Part shown: positions 32,482 to 40,218 of the stretch, piece by piece | Layout of the letters: every line of letters begins with the position of its first letter | Numbering within the stretch: position 1 is the first letter of the stretch | Virus record (IMG/VR): IMGVR_UViG_3300036791_000364 | Coordinates: 1-41,035 of that record | Length of the DNA: 41,035 bases | From: a virus | Reading direction: 5' to 3' (one strand) | The notes under the pieces: generated by a model | What the model was told of the DNA's origin: nothing | The model's database searches: none | Seen by the model: the letters and a program-made list of their open reading frames with translations, nothing else | Program-made: the position numbers and the translations under genes

Positions 32482-32817
32482 ATGACCACGACCACGAACA
32501 TCCTTGACGCCGTCGCCGACGACGCCGCCACGATGAACAGTTGGAGCGACCGCAACCCCGCCACGATCGTCAAGCGCACGCCCAAGACGATTTGGGTGCA
32601 AGACGACCGCGCCACCAACATTTGCGCGCCCGACACCGACGGGTACGCGCAAGGGCACGGCGACGTCATCGTCTTCGCCCGCGACTACGACGCGCCGATC
32701 CACGTTTACTCGCTTCGCGCCAACGGCCGTTGGATCGCGAAGGGCGCGCCGGCGCACAGCCGCGGCGCGTCGCTGACGATCGGCCGGCGCGACTACTACC
32801 GCGACCCGTCTTTCTAG
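32482..32817 (+). CDS. Small hypothetical protein, integrase operon
   Basis: A 111-aa protein (NPATIVKRTPKTIWVQDDRA, HGDVIVFARDYDAPIHVYSL, GASLTIGRRDYYRDPSF) with alternating strands. GAGAGGAA precedes the ATG. It resembles conserved small actinophage proteins that modify or read nucleotides only loosely; no function is assigned. Confidence 0.6.
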   Translation: MTTTTNILDAVADDAATMNSWSDRNPATIVKRTPKTIWVQDDRATNICAPDTDGYAQGHGDVIVFARDYDAPIHVYSLRANGRWIAKGAPAHSRGASLTIGRRDYYRDPSF

Positions 32818-32834
32818 AACCCGTGAGAAATCCA

Positions 32835-33068
32835 ATGACCAACACCGCCAACACCACGCCGGCCAGCGCCGCGGGCACCAAGCCCGCGGCGTCGCCGCGT
32901 CCGGTCGGGCGCCCACGGATCGGCGAAGCCGTCCACGTCCGCTTGCCGGCCGAACTGGCGACAGCGATCGACGCCGCCGCCGCCAAGCGCGGCCAAAGCC
33001 GATCCGACGCCATCCGCGAAGCCCTAGAACGTGCGTTCGTATCCGACGCGCCCAAGGTGGCGTCGTGA
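32835..33068 (+). CDS. Ribbon-helix-helix DNA-binding protein
   Basis: A 77-aa protein. After an Ala/Thr/Pro-rich leader, residues about 27-68 form a CopG-like ribbon-helix-helix (GEAVHVRLPAELATAIDAAA, KRGQSRSDAIREALERAF). The stop overlaps the integrase GTG. A small DNA-binding protein made together with an integrase may control its gene or set recombination direction. Confidence 0.7.
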   Translation: MTNTANTTPASAAGTKPAASPRPVGRPRIGEAVHVRLPAELATAIDAAAAKRGQSRSDAIREALERAFVSDAPKVAS

Positions 33069-34690
33069 TCCCCGCGTTCATCTACGCGGCCAAGTCGACG
33101 ACCGACACGCACGATTCGATCCCCGACCAAATCGTCGACGCCCGCGACGTGATCGCGCGCAACCCTGAATGGGTCGACTACGCCGAACCGTTCACCGACG
33201 AAACGTTCAGCGCATACACCGGGCCACGCGGGCCGGCGCTGGCCGACGTCATGGCCGCCGCCGCCAAAGCCGCCGCCGAACACGGCGAAGCCCGGATCGT
33301 CGTCCAACGTTCCGACCGCGTCGCCCGCGGCGACGGGCGCACCGCGCCGCACCTAGTCGAATACGTCTTGCAAGGCCGGCGCGCCGGCGTCCAGTTCGCG
33401 GCCAAGTTCGACCCGCAAGCGTTCGACGCCGCCGGCGGGCTGACGATGTCCGCCGTGTCGGGCGACCGCGCCCACGACGACAGCAAGGTCAAAGCCGAAT
33501 CCGTGTCGCGCGGGATGCGCCGGCGCAAGACCGAACGCGGCTTGCACAACGGCGCCGGGATCGAAAAGCTTGGCTACCGCATCCCGCGCCATCCCGACGG
33601 CACTATCAAACGTGAAGCGCCGCGCGAAATCGACAGCGCCGGCGCGCGCTTGATCCGCCGCATCGCCGACGCCGCGCTGGCCGGCATCAGCCAAAAACAG
33701 ATCGCCCGCGAACTGAACGACGACGGCGTCCCGACCAACAAGGGCGGGCGCTGGCGCCAAGCGACCGTGCGCCGCATCCTCTACGACCCGTATTACGCCG
33801 GGTATCTCCGCGTCGATACCGCGCTTCGCAACAAGACGCCGTCCGCCGACGAACAGCTAGTCAAGGGCCAGCACGAAGCGATCATCAGCTTGGACGAATG
33901 GCGTCGAATCATCGAAATAAACAAGCGCCGGCGCACCAACGGCGACGGCCAGCCCGGCCGCACATCCGCGCGCAACGCCCTATTCACCCACAAGCATTTG
34001 CGATGTGGGCGGTGCGGCGCCGCGATGGGCGCGCGGTACAAGCCCGGGCGCAAAACCGATTGGTACAAGTACGTGTGCGCCACCCACGAACTGGACCGCC
34101 ACGCGTGCGACATGCCGTACGTCGACGCCGCCGCCGTCGAACGCGCGATGCTCGACTTTCTCGAAACGCACCCGGGCGTGTTGGCGTCGCACATCCACGC
34201 CGCGCTTGAATCGATGTCGGAATCCCGGGCGGTCACGGGCGACCGCTTGGCCGAAGTCGAACGCGACCTAGCGAAGCTGGACGCGCGCCGCGATCGGCTG
34301 GCCGCCGACTATCGCGCCGGCGACTTGCCGGCCAACCTGTACACCGAAGAACGCGAAACGCTGGCCGCCGAAACGCTCGCCGCCCGCGCCCAAGCCGACC
34401 AACTTCGCGGCCGCGCCGACGAACTGACAAACGCGCTCGACGACGACCAAATCAACGACGCCGTCGCGACCGTGATGGAACGCATCGCCGCCGTCGTCGC
34501 CGACGCCGGCCGGATCGAAACCGCCCGCAACGTGATCCGCCAAGCGTGGCCGACGATCGCGTTGCGGTACCACGACGGCCGGATCGACTTCGACCTTGGC
34601 GACGTATCGCCCGGATTTACGGCCGCTCTAGCGTCCACAAACGATTACCGCGGCTTGCCGTTGTTGTCGTTTATGGACACGCCCGCATAG
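33065..34690 (+). CDS. int: Large serine integrase
   Basis: A 541-aa serine recombinase for phage integration. The catalytic N-terminal domain starts IPAFIYAAKSTTDTHDSIPD; Ser11 is the candidate nucleophile and the Arg normally two residues before it is Ala9, followed by Lys10. RSDRVARGDG holds further active-site Arg residues. A recombinase domain (LNDDGVPTNKGGRWRQATVR), a zinc ribbon (CGRCGAAMGARYK, then C.....C) and a long coiled coil follow, as in large serine integrases. It starts on a GTG overlapping the ribbon-helix-helix stop. Confidence 0.92.
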   Translation: MIPAFIYAAKSTTDTHDSIPDQIVDARDVIARNPEWVDYAEPFTDETFSAYTGPRGPALADVMAAAAKAAAEHGEARIVVQRSDRVARGDGRTAPHLVEYVLQGRRAGVQFAAKFDPQAFDAAGGLTMSAVSGDRAHDDSKVKAESVSRGMRRRKTERGLHNGAGIEKLGYRIPRHPDGTIKREAPREIDSAGARLIRRIADAALAGISQKQIARELNDDGVPTNKGGRWRQATVRRILYDPYYAGYLRVDTALRNKTPSADEQLVKGQHEAIISLDEWRRIIEINKRRRTNGDGQPGRTSARNALFTHKHLRCGRCGAAMGARYKPGRKTDWYKYVCATHELDRHACDMPYVDAAAVERAMLDFLETHPGVLASHIHAALESMSESRAVTGDRLAEVERDLAKLDARRDRLAADYRAGDLPANLYTEERETLAAETLAARAQADQLRGRADELTNALDDDQINDAVATVMERIAAVVADAGRIETARNVIRQAWPTIALRYHDGRIDFDLGDVSPGFTAALASTNDYRGLPLLSFMDTPA

Positions 34691-34693
34691 AAC

Positions 34694-34733
34694 GATCGGG
34701 GTCGGCAACACGTGGTTCCGCATGCCGCCGATC
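34694..34733. other. Candidate attP site
   Basis: Just after the integrase stop, GATCGG (34694-34699) and CGGCA (34703-34707) mirror TGCCG (34723-34727) and CCGATC (34728-34733) around a 15-nt centre. Serine integrase attP sites are about 50 bp, imperfectly symmetrical and usually beside the gene. The two symmetries are offset by 1.5 bases, so this is tentative. Confidence 0.35.
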
Positions 34734-34809
34734 CGCAATGTATTGTGCGACGCGACGCCGACGACGGCGATCAAATACAAGCGCCAATTCCCGGGCCGTC
34801 CGCCCGCTA

Positions 34810-34857
34810 CCCATTGGCCGGCGCGGACGGTTCGGGGATGGCGAAGCCAATGGGAGG
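34810..34857 (+). promoter_or_regulatory. Hairpin overlapping a ribosome site
   Basis: CCCATTGGC (34810-34818) pairs perfectly with GCCAATGGG (34846-34854). The right arm overlaps the first bases of GGGAGG (34852-34857), the ribosome site for the ATG at 34862. It could limit translation of the next operon, similar to the hairpin at 22985. Confidence 0.45.
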
Positions 34858-34861
34858 CCCG

Positions 34862-35347
34862 ATGCAAACGGACCAAAACGGGCAAGTCGTCGACATTGAC
34901 GACGACGACATCGTCCAAGCCGTACAAGCCCGAATCGATCGTCGGCGGGCAAGGATCGACGAATTAGAAGGCGAGCTTGCCGAACACCGCGCGCAAGCCA
35001 AACGCGACGAACGCGTGGTCGCGCTGCTACGCGGCGAAGCCTCACAACCCGGGCCGAAGCCCGCGGCAAAAGTGCGGCGCGGCGGCGCGCAAGTCGGCGG
35101 CACGAAAGTCGGCGCGGAACTGATGACCGCGATCGAAGCGTCGATCCGGCAATACGCCGTCGACCACGAAGAATTTCGCCAAGTCGACATTCGCAAGATG
35201 GCGAACCCGCCGACCACGAGTACGGGCGCGCTGGCGACCGCGTTCGAAGTCTTGCGCCAAGACAACGTGATCCGGTTCGTGCGCCAAGACGGGATCGCCA
35301 AGTGGTTCCGGCTGACGCCAACCGCGGCCGCCGTTGAAACGACATGA
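34862..35347 (+). CDS. Coiled-coil and winged-helix protein
   Basis: A 161-aa protein. Residues about 10-58 are an acidic start and coiled coil (VQARIDRRRARIDELEGELA), then a basic linker, and from about 75 a winged-helix-type domain (FRQVDIRKMANPPTTSTGAL, ATAFEVLRQDNVIRFVRQDG). The ATG after GGGAGG is preferred to in-frame ATGs at 34850 and 34838. It may regulate this rightward operon. A third gene of similar design follows at 35796. Confidence 0.6.
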   Translation: MQTDQNGQVVDIDDDDIVQAVQARIDRRRARIDELEGELAEHRAQAKRDERVVALLRGEASQPGPKPAAKVRRGGAQVGGTKVGAELMTAIEASIRQYAVDHEEFRQVDIRKMANPPTTSTGALATAFEVLRQDNVIRFVRQDGIAKWFRLTPTAAAVETT

Positions 35348-35799
35348 CGGCGAACCGACGGAACGGAAAACGGGATCGAATCGACCTCAGCTTGTGGGGG
35401 ATGTCCGACACGGAACTGCTGGCGCGCGTCGACGACCTTGCCGACGAAAACGGCTGGACGCACACGATCGACCTTCGCTTGGCGATCGGCGAAAACCCCG
35501 AAGATGCCGACGTCGCGCACCGATCCGGCGTCGGCCCGCGGCTGTCGTGGATGAAGCGATACGGGTGGTTGGAACAGCACGTCGACGACCGCACGCGCTG
35601 GCGCTTGACGGCGATCGGCCACGCGATCATCCACGACCCCGACCTATCGAAAGCCGTCCAGAACGCGTTGGGCAAGCTGAACCCCGCCCAACGGCTTCAA
35701 CTGACCCGTGAGATTGCGTCGTCGGGCGCGACCGGCGCTGACGAAATCAAGACGGCGCTTAGACGCGAATGGCAACGCAACCTGTACGGCCGGCGATGA
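35344..35799 (+). CDS. Winged-helix domain protein
   Basis: A 151-aa protein with a likely winged helix around residues 58-90 (RSGVGPRLSWMKRYGWLEQH, DDRTRWRLTAIGHAIIHDPD) and a C-terminal helical part (LQLTREIASSGATGADEIKT). The opening is basic. Four-base overlaps on both sides. Probably DNA-binding; target unknown. Confidence 0.6.
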   Translation: MTANRRNGKRDRIDLSLWGMSDTELLARVDDLADENGWTHTIDLRLAIGENPEDADVAHRSGVGPRLSWMKRYGWLEQHVDDRTRWRLTAIGHAIIHDPDLSKAVQNALGKLNPAQRLQLTREIASSGATGADEIKTALRREWQRNLYGRR

Positions 35800-36155
35800 C
35801 CGCCGCCGACGGCATCGGCGACCAAGACGCGGCCCGCGCAATGCAATCCCGGCTGGACGACCTACGCGGCCAACGCGCCGACATCGACGAACAAATCCGC
35901 CGGTACGAAGGCGCGATTGCGGCGCTCAACGGCGAATACGTGCGACCCCGATCCGGGGCGACGGCGCGCAAGGCGATCGTTGCCGCGCTGGCGACGTACA
36001 AGGCGCCCGTCCGCACCGAAGATTTGCTCGACCACGAAGCGCTAGTCCACTACTCACGTCACACGCTTCGATCGGCGTTGGCCGACTTGCACCACGCCGG
36101 CGAAATCACCGGCACCCGCGCACCGAAGGGGTTCATATGGGAACCGCCCGCCTAG
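35796..36155 (+). CDS. Coiled-coil and winged-helix protein
   Basis: A 119-aa protein. Residues about 12-45 are coiled coil (MQSRLDDLRGQRADIDEQIR), and 60-110 look like a winged helix (RKAIVAALATYKAPVRTEDL, RHTLRSALADLHHAGEITGT). It resembles the 34862 protein in layout and may be a diverged relative. Confidence 0.6.
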   Translation: MTAADGIGDQDAARAMQSRLDDLRGQRADIDEQIRRYEGAIAALNGEYVRPRSGATARKAIVAALATYKAPVRTEDLLDHEALVHYSRHTLRSALADLHHAGEITGTRAPKGFIWEPPA

Positions 36156-36240
36156 TGGGGTTGACAAAAAAACGCAATACCCGGATCGTCAAGGTATGGT
36201 GCCCGTGTCTGCCCCGCCAACCTGAACGGAGGTTGAAACG
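36156..36240 (+). promoter_or_regulatory. Promoter-like gap
   Basis: TTGACA at 36161-36166 is a perfect -35 box followed by an A-run. The best -10-like sequence, TATGGT (36195-36200), is 28 nt away, beyond normal spacing; the 17-nt position reads GATCGT. So a promoter is likely but not canonical. GGAGG lies upstream of the 36241 ATG. Confidence 0.45.
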
Positions 36241-36762
36241 ATGACCAAGCCGCGCCCACCCAAACCGCTACCAAGCCGCGGCGTTCGCAAACGCTTGGGC
36301 CGGCCCGTGCAAGACGCCGACACGCCGATCCGGATGCACCTAACGTCGGCCGACAAAGCCCGCGCCGCGCACCGCCGGCGCAACTACGACATCGACGAAG
36401 GCGACAACTTCACGGGTTGCGCGCTGGCCGAATGTCTAAGCCGAATGAACGGCGCCGACGTGCTCGTAATGCGGCGGTTCGCGTTCGTCGCGCTGCCCGA
36501 CGCCAAGTACACGCTCCGCTACCAACTGGACCCCGAAACGGCCGCCGTCGTCCAAGCGAACGACATCGGCGAACTGGACCGAATTGCCGCCAACGCGCCA
36601 ATCAGCTTTATGCCGCCGACGCCCGGGCGCCAGCTAGTCAAACAGGGCGGCCCGCGTGTCGACAAGAAAAGCCGGGGAATCCTTGCCAACCCACCGCAAC
36701 CCGGCCATCCCGACCCGTTCCAAGGGATCGTTCGCCACGGCCGCCGCGCCCATTTCGGATGA
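36241..36762 (+). CDS. Hypothetical protein
   Basis: A 173-aa protein. A basic Pro/Arg leader is followed by a central part (DNFTGCALAECLSRMNGADV, KYTLRYQLDPETAAVVQAND) and a Pro/Gly/Lys end. It is the first gene after the promoter-like gap and is well placed behind GGAGG. The fold and function are not recognised. Confidence 0.6.
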   Translation: MTKPRPPKPLPSRGVRKRLGRPVQDADTPIRMHLTSADKARAAHRRRNYDIDEGDNFTGCALAECLSRMNGADVLVMRRFAFVALPDAKYTLRYQLDPETAAVVQANDIGELDRIAANAPISFMPPTPGRQLVKQGGPRVDKKSRGILANPPQPGHPDPFQGIVRHGRRAHFG

Positions 36763-36983
36763 CCGAAGCGCAAATCACGCTGTCGAACGGGGTCAAGCTT
36801 GGCTTTGCCCAAGCGGCGACGCTGGGCCGGCTTATGGACGAACACGACGCCGACGCCATGCACTGGCATCTAAACGATTGCGGCTGTTGTCTGACGTTCC
36901 ACACGCCGTTCGGCGGTTGGGTGATCGGCCCGGACGGCGACGCCGACTTCCATCCGGACGTGCATTGCGGTTGCGGCCGATGA
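36759..36983 (+). CDS. Small Cys/His protein
   Basis: A 74-aa protein with HWHLNDCGCCLTFHTPFGGW in the middle and HPDVHCGCGR at the end. The Cys and His residues could hold one zinc ion. Four-base overlaps both sides. Confidence 0.6.
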   Translation: MTEAQITLSNGVKLGFAQAATLGRLMDEHDADAMHWHLNDCGCCLTFHTPFGGWVIGPDGDADFHPDVHCGCGR

Positions 36984-37360
36984 TCGTCACTAGCCCGACC
37001 CACTTCCACACCGTCGAAGCCCGGCTTGTCGCGCATCGCTGGAAACGCGTCACGCCCGGCGTTGACGGTCTTGGCGCGTGGCGGCACGGCGCGCGCCAGC
37101 TTGGGTTGATCCATTCCGTCGCGATCGAACAAGACGGCGAAGCGTGGGAACACGTGTCGTTGTCGCGCGCCGACGGGCAAATGCCAAGCTGGACGCAAAC
37201 GCGCGACGTGTTCCGCGAAGTTTGCGGCGACGACGCGTTAGGCGTCATCGTCGTTCCGCCGAAATCCGAACACGTCAACATCGACGAAGTCGCCCACGTT
37301 TGGCGTTGTCTGACGCGCCGATCGTTGCCCGATTTCACCCGCGGCGGCCGGTCGATATGA
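36980..37360 (+). CDS. Conserved small phage protein (DUF7694-like)
   Basis: A 126-aa protein with EHVSLSRADGQMPSWTQTRD, then VIVVPPKSEHVNIDEVAHVW and RCLTRRSLPDF, a pattern common in phage proteins with a LSR..MP.W..T.....VF....V.V.PP..E.VN..... core. Function is unknown. Four-base overlaps. Confidence 0.7.
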   Translation: MIVTSPTHFHTVEARLVAHRWKRVTPGVDGLGAWRHGARQLGLIHSVAIEQDGEAWEHVSLSRADGQMPSWTQTRDVFREVCGDDALGVIVVPPKSEHVNIDEVAHVWRCLTRRSLPDFTRGGRSI

Positions 37361-37782
37361 GGCCGCTTGTCCGCCCATACACCGACCCCGCCGGCGGGCA
37401 ATGGTTCGTCACGTGCGCCGTCTTTGCGAACGACCGGCTTGGCTTGGCCGCGTTCCGGCACGTGAACGACAACACGCCCGTCGGCGACGCCGGCGTCTAC
37501 CGCCACGACGAACCCGGCGGCCGCGGCCGCTACATCAGCGCCGTGTCGGTCAAACGCGCCGACATTCTGCGAATCGCCCGACTTCTAAGCCAACGCGCCG
37601 GCGTCGACCATCAGTTGCCCGACCTCACGATCGAACGGATGTGCATCCGCCGCGCGATCGTCGTCACCGAAGCCCAAGCCGCCAACGCGCCGACCGGCCG
37701 ATTCAAAATCCACCATCCCGGCGCCGGCGCCCACATAAACGCCGACGGCACGATGGACGAAACCGCTAAGGGGCAAGGATGA
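37357..37782 (+). CDS. Hypothetical protein
   Basis: A 141-aa protein, mixed alpha/beta (FVTCAVFANDRLGLAAFRHV, YISAVSVKRADILRIARLLS), with a His/Gly-rich end. No family is recognised. ATG 37357 overlaps the previous stop. Confidence 0.55.
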   Translation: MRPLVRPYTDPAGGQWFVTCAVFANDRLGLAAFRHVNDNTPVGDAGVYRHDEPGGRGRYISAVSVKRADILRIARLLSQRAGVDHQLPDLTIERMCIRRAIVVTEAQAANAPTGRFKIHHPGAGAHINADGTMDETAKGQG

Positions 37783-38024
37783 TTCGATTCCTTACCGGCG
37801 AAAACGGCAAAACGCACGCGTTCGTCATCGGCTTGACATACGCCGAACTTGACCGCTTGCGTGACGGCGACACGCTCGACGGCGGGTTGGTCGTTCGCGA
37901 AGAACGCGCGCCGCCGACGATGCCCGTCGAACTGCTCGTCTACGCCGGCGCCAGCGACGACGCGATGATGGCGTCGCTTGAACAGCAAGGGTTGATCCCG
38001 GTCAAAGCGGCGGCGCCCAAATGA
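37779..38024 (+). CDS. Small hypothetical protein
   Basis: An 81-aa protein (THAFVIGLTYAELDRLRDGD, PVELLVYAGASDDAMMASLE). Likely one small alpha/beta domain. Coupled to both neighbours. Confidence 0.55.
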   Translation: MIRFLTGENGKTHAFVIGLTYAELDRLRDGDTLDGGLVVREERAPPTMPVELLVYAGASDDAMMASLEQQGLIPVKAAAPK

Positions 38025-38344
38025 CCGGCTTCTACGATCCCGACGGCAACCCGATCGACCTTGGCGAATGGGCGACGCTTTGGCAAGGCGACCGCCAAGT
38101 CGCGTTGACCCGCGTCGACGACGTCGAAGTCTCGACCGTGTGGCTTGGCACCGATTACAACTTCGGCTTCGGCGGCGCGCCGCTGATTTTCGAAACGCTC
38201 GTCTTCGGTGGCACGCTCGACGGCGTGATGAACCGCTACCCGAACCGCGCCGCGGCGATCGCCGGCCACGACCAAATCGTCGCCGAAGTGCGCGACGTCG
38301 AAGGGATCGAATTGCCATCCACGACAAGCCGGGAAACGCCGTGA
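38021..38344 (+). CDS. Conserved small phage protein
   Basis: A 107-aa protein with STVWLGTDYNFGFGGAPLIF, ETLVFGGTLDGVMNRYPNRA and AIAGHDQIVAEVRDVEG. This pattern (W.G.......PL.FET..FGG......Y.....A..GH......) is widespread in phages of high-GC hosts, where its function is unknown. Confidence 0.72.
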   Translation: MTGFYDPDGNPIDLGEWATLWQGDRQVALTRVDDVEVSTVWLGTDYNFGFGGAPLIFETLVFGGTLDGVMNRYPNRAAAIAGHDQIVAEVRDVEGIELPSTTSRETP

Positions 38345-38409
38345 CGCCACACGCGCCGGAATTGGCGCAACCACCCGTCCGCGCGTTATGCGGGCTTAGA
38401 ACGGCTTAG
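38341..38409 (+). CDS. Possible 22-aa peptide
   Basis: A GTG overlapping the previous stop opens a 22-codon frame (TPHAPELAQPPVRALCGLRT). Coupling suggests translation, but size and composition give no further support. It could be simple spacer; a CTTAGAACG direct repeat lies at its end. Confidence 0.25.
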   Translation: MTPHAPELAQPPVRALCGLRTA

Positions 38410-38429
38410 AACGCGTCGGAGGTTTGAGC

Positions 38430-38633
38430 ATGGACCCGATCCAACGGATGGAAATCCAAAACCAAGAACACGCCGCTTGGGTCAACGCGTGCAAAAAGCT
38501 TCGCGCCATCGGTCTAGACGTCAACACCGTCGACGTCATCACGTTCGAACCGGCACGGCTGGCGTTGTGCGAATGGGCGTTGGCATACGCCGCCGGGTTC
38601 GCGCTCGACGTGTTCACGATGCCCGATGGCTGA
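38430..38633 (+). CDS. Small hypothetical protein
   Basis: A 67-aa protein (DPIQRMEIQNQEHAAWVNAC, VITFEPARLALCEWALAYAA). ATG 38430 sits well behind CGGAGG; TTG 38424 would be too close. The C-terminal half is moderately hydrophobic. Unknown function. Confidence 0.55.
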   Translation: MDPIQRMEIQNQEHAAWVNACKKLRAIGLDVNTVDVITFEPARLALCEWALAYAAGFALDVFTMPDG

Positions 38634-38898
38634 CGTGCGGCGTACCGAAGGCGCGCCACACGACCGTCTGACCCGGATGTGCGACGCGGCGATTACAGCG
38701 TTCGAAGCGCATCCCGAACATTGCGACGGCGACAAATGCATCGTGTTTCTCGACGACGGCAAACGCGGCGGGATCGTCTTGAACGGCTACGACAACGACG
38801 TCGACGCGATGACCGATTTGCTGATGCATCTACGGGCAATCTTTCGCGCCAACGGCAAGGATTTGCAGATTCACGCGTTACGGGGCGAAGGTGGATGA
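38626..38898 (+). CDS. Small hypothetical protein
   Basis: A 90-aa protein (DRLTRMCDAAITAFEAHPEH, KCIVFLDDGKRGGIVLNGYD, MTDLLMHLRAIFRANG) with an alpha/beta look. Its start overlaps the previous gene by 8 nt. Unknown function. Confidence 0.55.
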   Translation: MADVRRTEGAPHDRLTRMCDAAITAFEAHPEHCDGDKCIVFLDDGKRGGIVLNGYDNDVDAMTDLLMHLRAIFRANGKDLQIHALRGEGG

Positions 38899-38905
38899 TT
38901 GACGT

Positions 38906-39226
38906 GTGTTGCCGTGCTTGATCGCGCGATGCCCGAACTACGCCGCGCCGGGATCGTCCTATTGCCTTGACCACCGCGCCGCCAACCGCCGCCAAGACGA
39001 CAGCGCCGCCAAGCGCGACCGTCGGCAAGGGATCAAGCGCGCCGGCGGGCGCTGTCAACTACGACTAAGCGCGCAATGCGAAATCTTCGCGACGTGCGTC
39101 CACCACCGCGACGGAAACCGCGACAACCACCACCCGGACAACATCGCCGCCGCGTGCGTTCCATGCCACCGACTGGCGCACGAAATCGAGCGATCCCACG
39201 CCGCTCGTAAAATCGGCGCACGATGA
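38906..39226 (+). CDS. HNH endonuclease
   Basis: A 106-aa protein with an N-terminal CPNYAAPGSSYCLDH zinc-like motif and a compact HNH core: CVHHRDGNRDNHHPDNIAAA then CVPCHRLAHEIE. On the circle it lies about 2.9 kb before the terminase; small HNH nucleases near terminases assist packaging in several phages (known for HK97-type). The start is GTG 38906; the frame is closed three bases upstream, so it is not longer. Confidence 0.82.
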   Translation: MLPCLIARCPNYAAPGSSYCLDHRAANRRQDDSAAKRDRRQGIKRAGGRCQLRLSAQCEIFATCVHHRDGNRDNHHPDNIAAACVPCHRLAHEIERSHAARKIGAR

Positions 39227-39498
39227 TCCGCCCATTGGCCGGATGGATGATTGTCCAACCGTTGCTGAACAACACTGCCGCGAACGATCAACTTCGCGTC
39301 GGGATCGTCCGGTCGATCGGCGACCTTTACGACGACGACATCGCCGCCAAAATCCCGTTCACCGAAGGCGACCGAATCTGTTGGATCGAAGGCGCCGCGC
39401 CAACGCACATACTCAACGAAACGCTGCTGTTAGTCAGCCTTGGCGCGCCGCTGGCGTACGAACCCGCTACCAACGGCGACGGCCACGATGACAACTGA
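39223..39498 (+). CDS. GroES-like small protein
   Basis: A 91-aa protein with the outline of co-chaperonin 10: IRPLAGWMIVQPLLNNT, LRVGIVRSIGDLYDDD, KIPFTEGDRICWIEG, HILNETLLLVSLGAPLAYEP. Phage versions help fold capsid protein or adapt host GroEL. Similarity is pattern-level, and a related small beta protein is possible. It overlaps the previous stop by four bases and the next gene by 11 nt. Confidence 0.6.
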   Translation: MIRPLAGWMIVQPLLNNTAANDQLRVGIVRSIGDLYDDDIAAKIPFTEGDRICWIEGAAPTHILNETLLLVSLGAPLAYEPATNGDGHDDN

Positions 39499-39967
39499 AA
39501 AGTGGCCGGCGTTCGAAGCCAAAGTCCTAGACGAAGCCCGCATCCAAGACAACACCGGCAAGACCGTCTGGACACCACCCGACCACGTCGCCGTCGTTCG
39601 CATCCGCACCAAAATCGAAGGGATCATCCCGGTTCCCAAAACGATCGTCGACAACCACCGCGCGATGCGCCGCTACGTCGTCGACGAACTACACCGCCGC
39701 ATCGACTTCGAACCGAAAGACGCCATGACCGCAACAAGCGAACCCGGCGAACCCGAAACGCCCGAAACCGACCCCGCAACCGAACCCGACCCGAACGCGC
39801 CCGAACCCACGCCGACGCCCGAACCCGAAACCGACCCGGCCGACCCGCACGTCGGCCCGCTCGACGACGACGAAGACGCACGCTACCTAGACCCCGTTGA
39901 CCCGCGCCGGCGCGAAGTCGAACGGCGCCGCGGAAAACCGTTTGGCGACGAACAGGAGACACGATGA
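39488..39967 (+). CDS. Hypothetical protein with Pro/Glu-rich linker
   Basis: A 159-aa protein. A folded N-terminal part (residues about 1-75) with DHVAVVRIRTKIEGIIPVPK and AMRRYVVDELHRRIDFEPKD is followed by a disordered acidic stretch of Glu-Pro-Thr repeats and an acidic/basic end (RRREVERRRGKPFGDEQETR). Translation probably starts at ATG 39488 inside the previous gene. Unknown function. Confidence 0.6.
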   Translation: MTTEKWPAFEAKVLDEARIQDNTGKTVWTPPDHVAVVRIRTKIEGIIPVPKTIVDNHRAMRRYVVDELHRRIDFEPKDAMTATSEPGEPETPETDPATEPDPNAPEPTPTPEPETDPADPHVGPLDDDEDARYLDPVDPRRREVERRRGKPFGDEQETR

Positions 39968-40218
39968 CGCCCGAACCCGCCGATCCGGTCGCCCAAATCA
40001 AAGCCGACGTCGCCGCGCTGCAAGTCGCCAGCGCCGCCGCCGCTGACCAAGTCGCCGAACTGACCGACCAAGTGCTGGCACTCCAAGCCGGGCAAATCAC
40101 CGACGATCAAATCGCGAACTTGCACGACGCGCTTGTCGGCGTCACATCCGAACTTGTCGCCGCCGTCGAAGAATCCGAAGACGCGCTAGCGCCACCGGAA
40201 GAACCCGGCCGCGGCTGA
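39964..40218 (+). CDS. Coiled-coil protein before the endolysin
   Basis: An 84-aa acidic helical protein (VAQIKADVAALQVASAAAAD, VAELTDQVLALQAGQITDDQ) with heptad-like hydrophobics. It ends in EEPGRG and overlaps the endolysin ATG by one base. It may accompany lysis or be structural; its place in the lysis region is only suggestive. Confidence 0.6.
   Translation: MTPEPADPVAQIKADVAALQVASAAAADQVAELTDQVLALQAGQITDDQIANLHDALVGVTSELVAAVEESEDALAPPEEPGRG

Noticed and set aside
31807-33081. 424-aa open frame on the minus strand
   Set aside because: It covers several well-supported rightward genes and a promoter-like gap and has shadow-like composition.
35344-36155. Toxin-antitoxin pair
   Set aside because: Adjacent small coupled genes suggest it, but both look like winged-helix proteins and neither shows a toxin motif.
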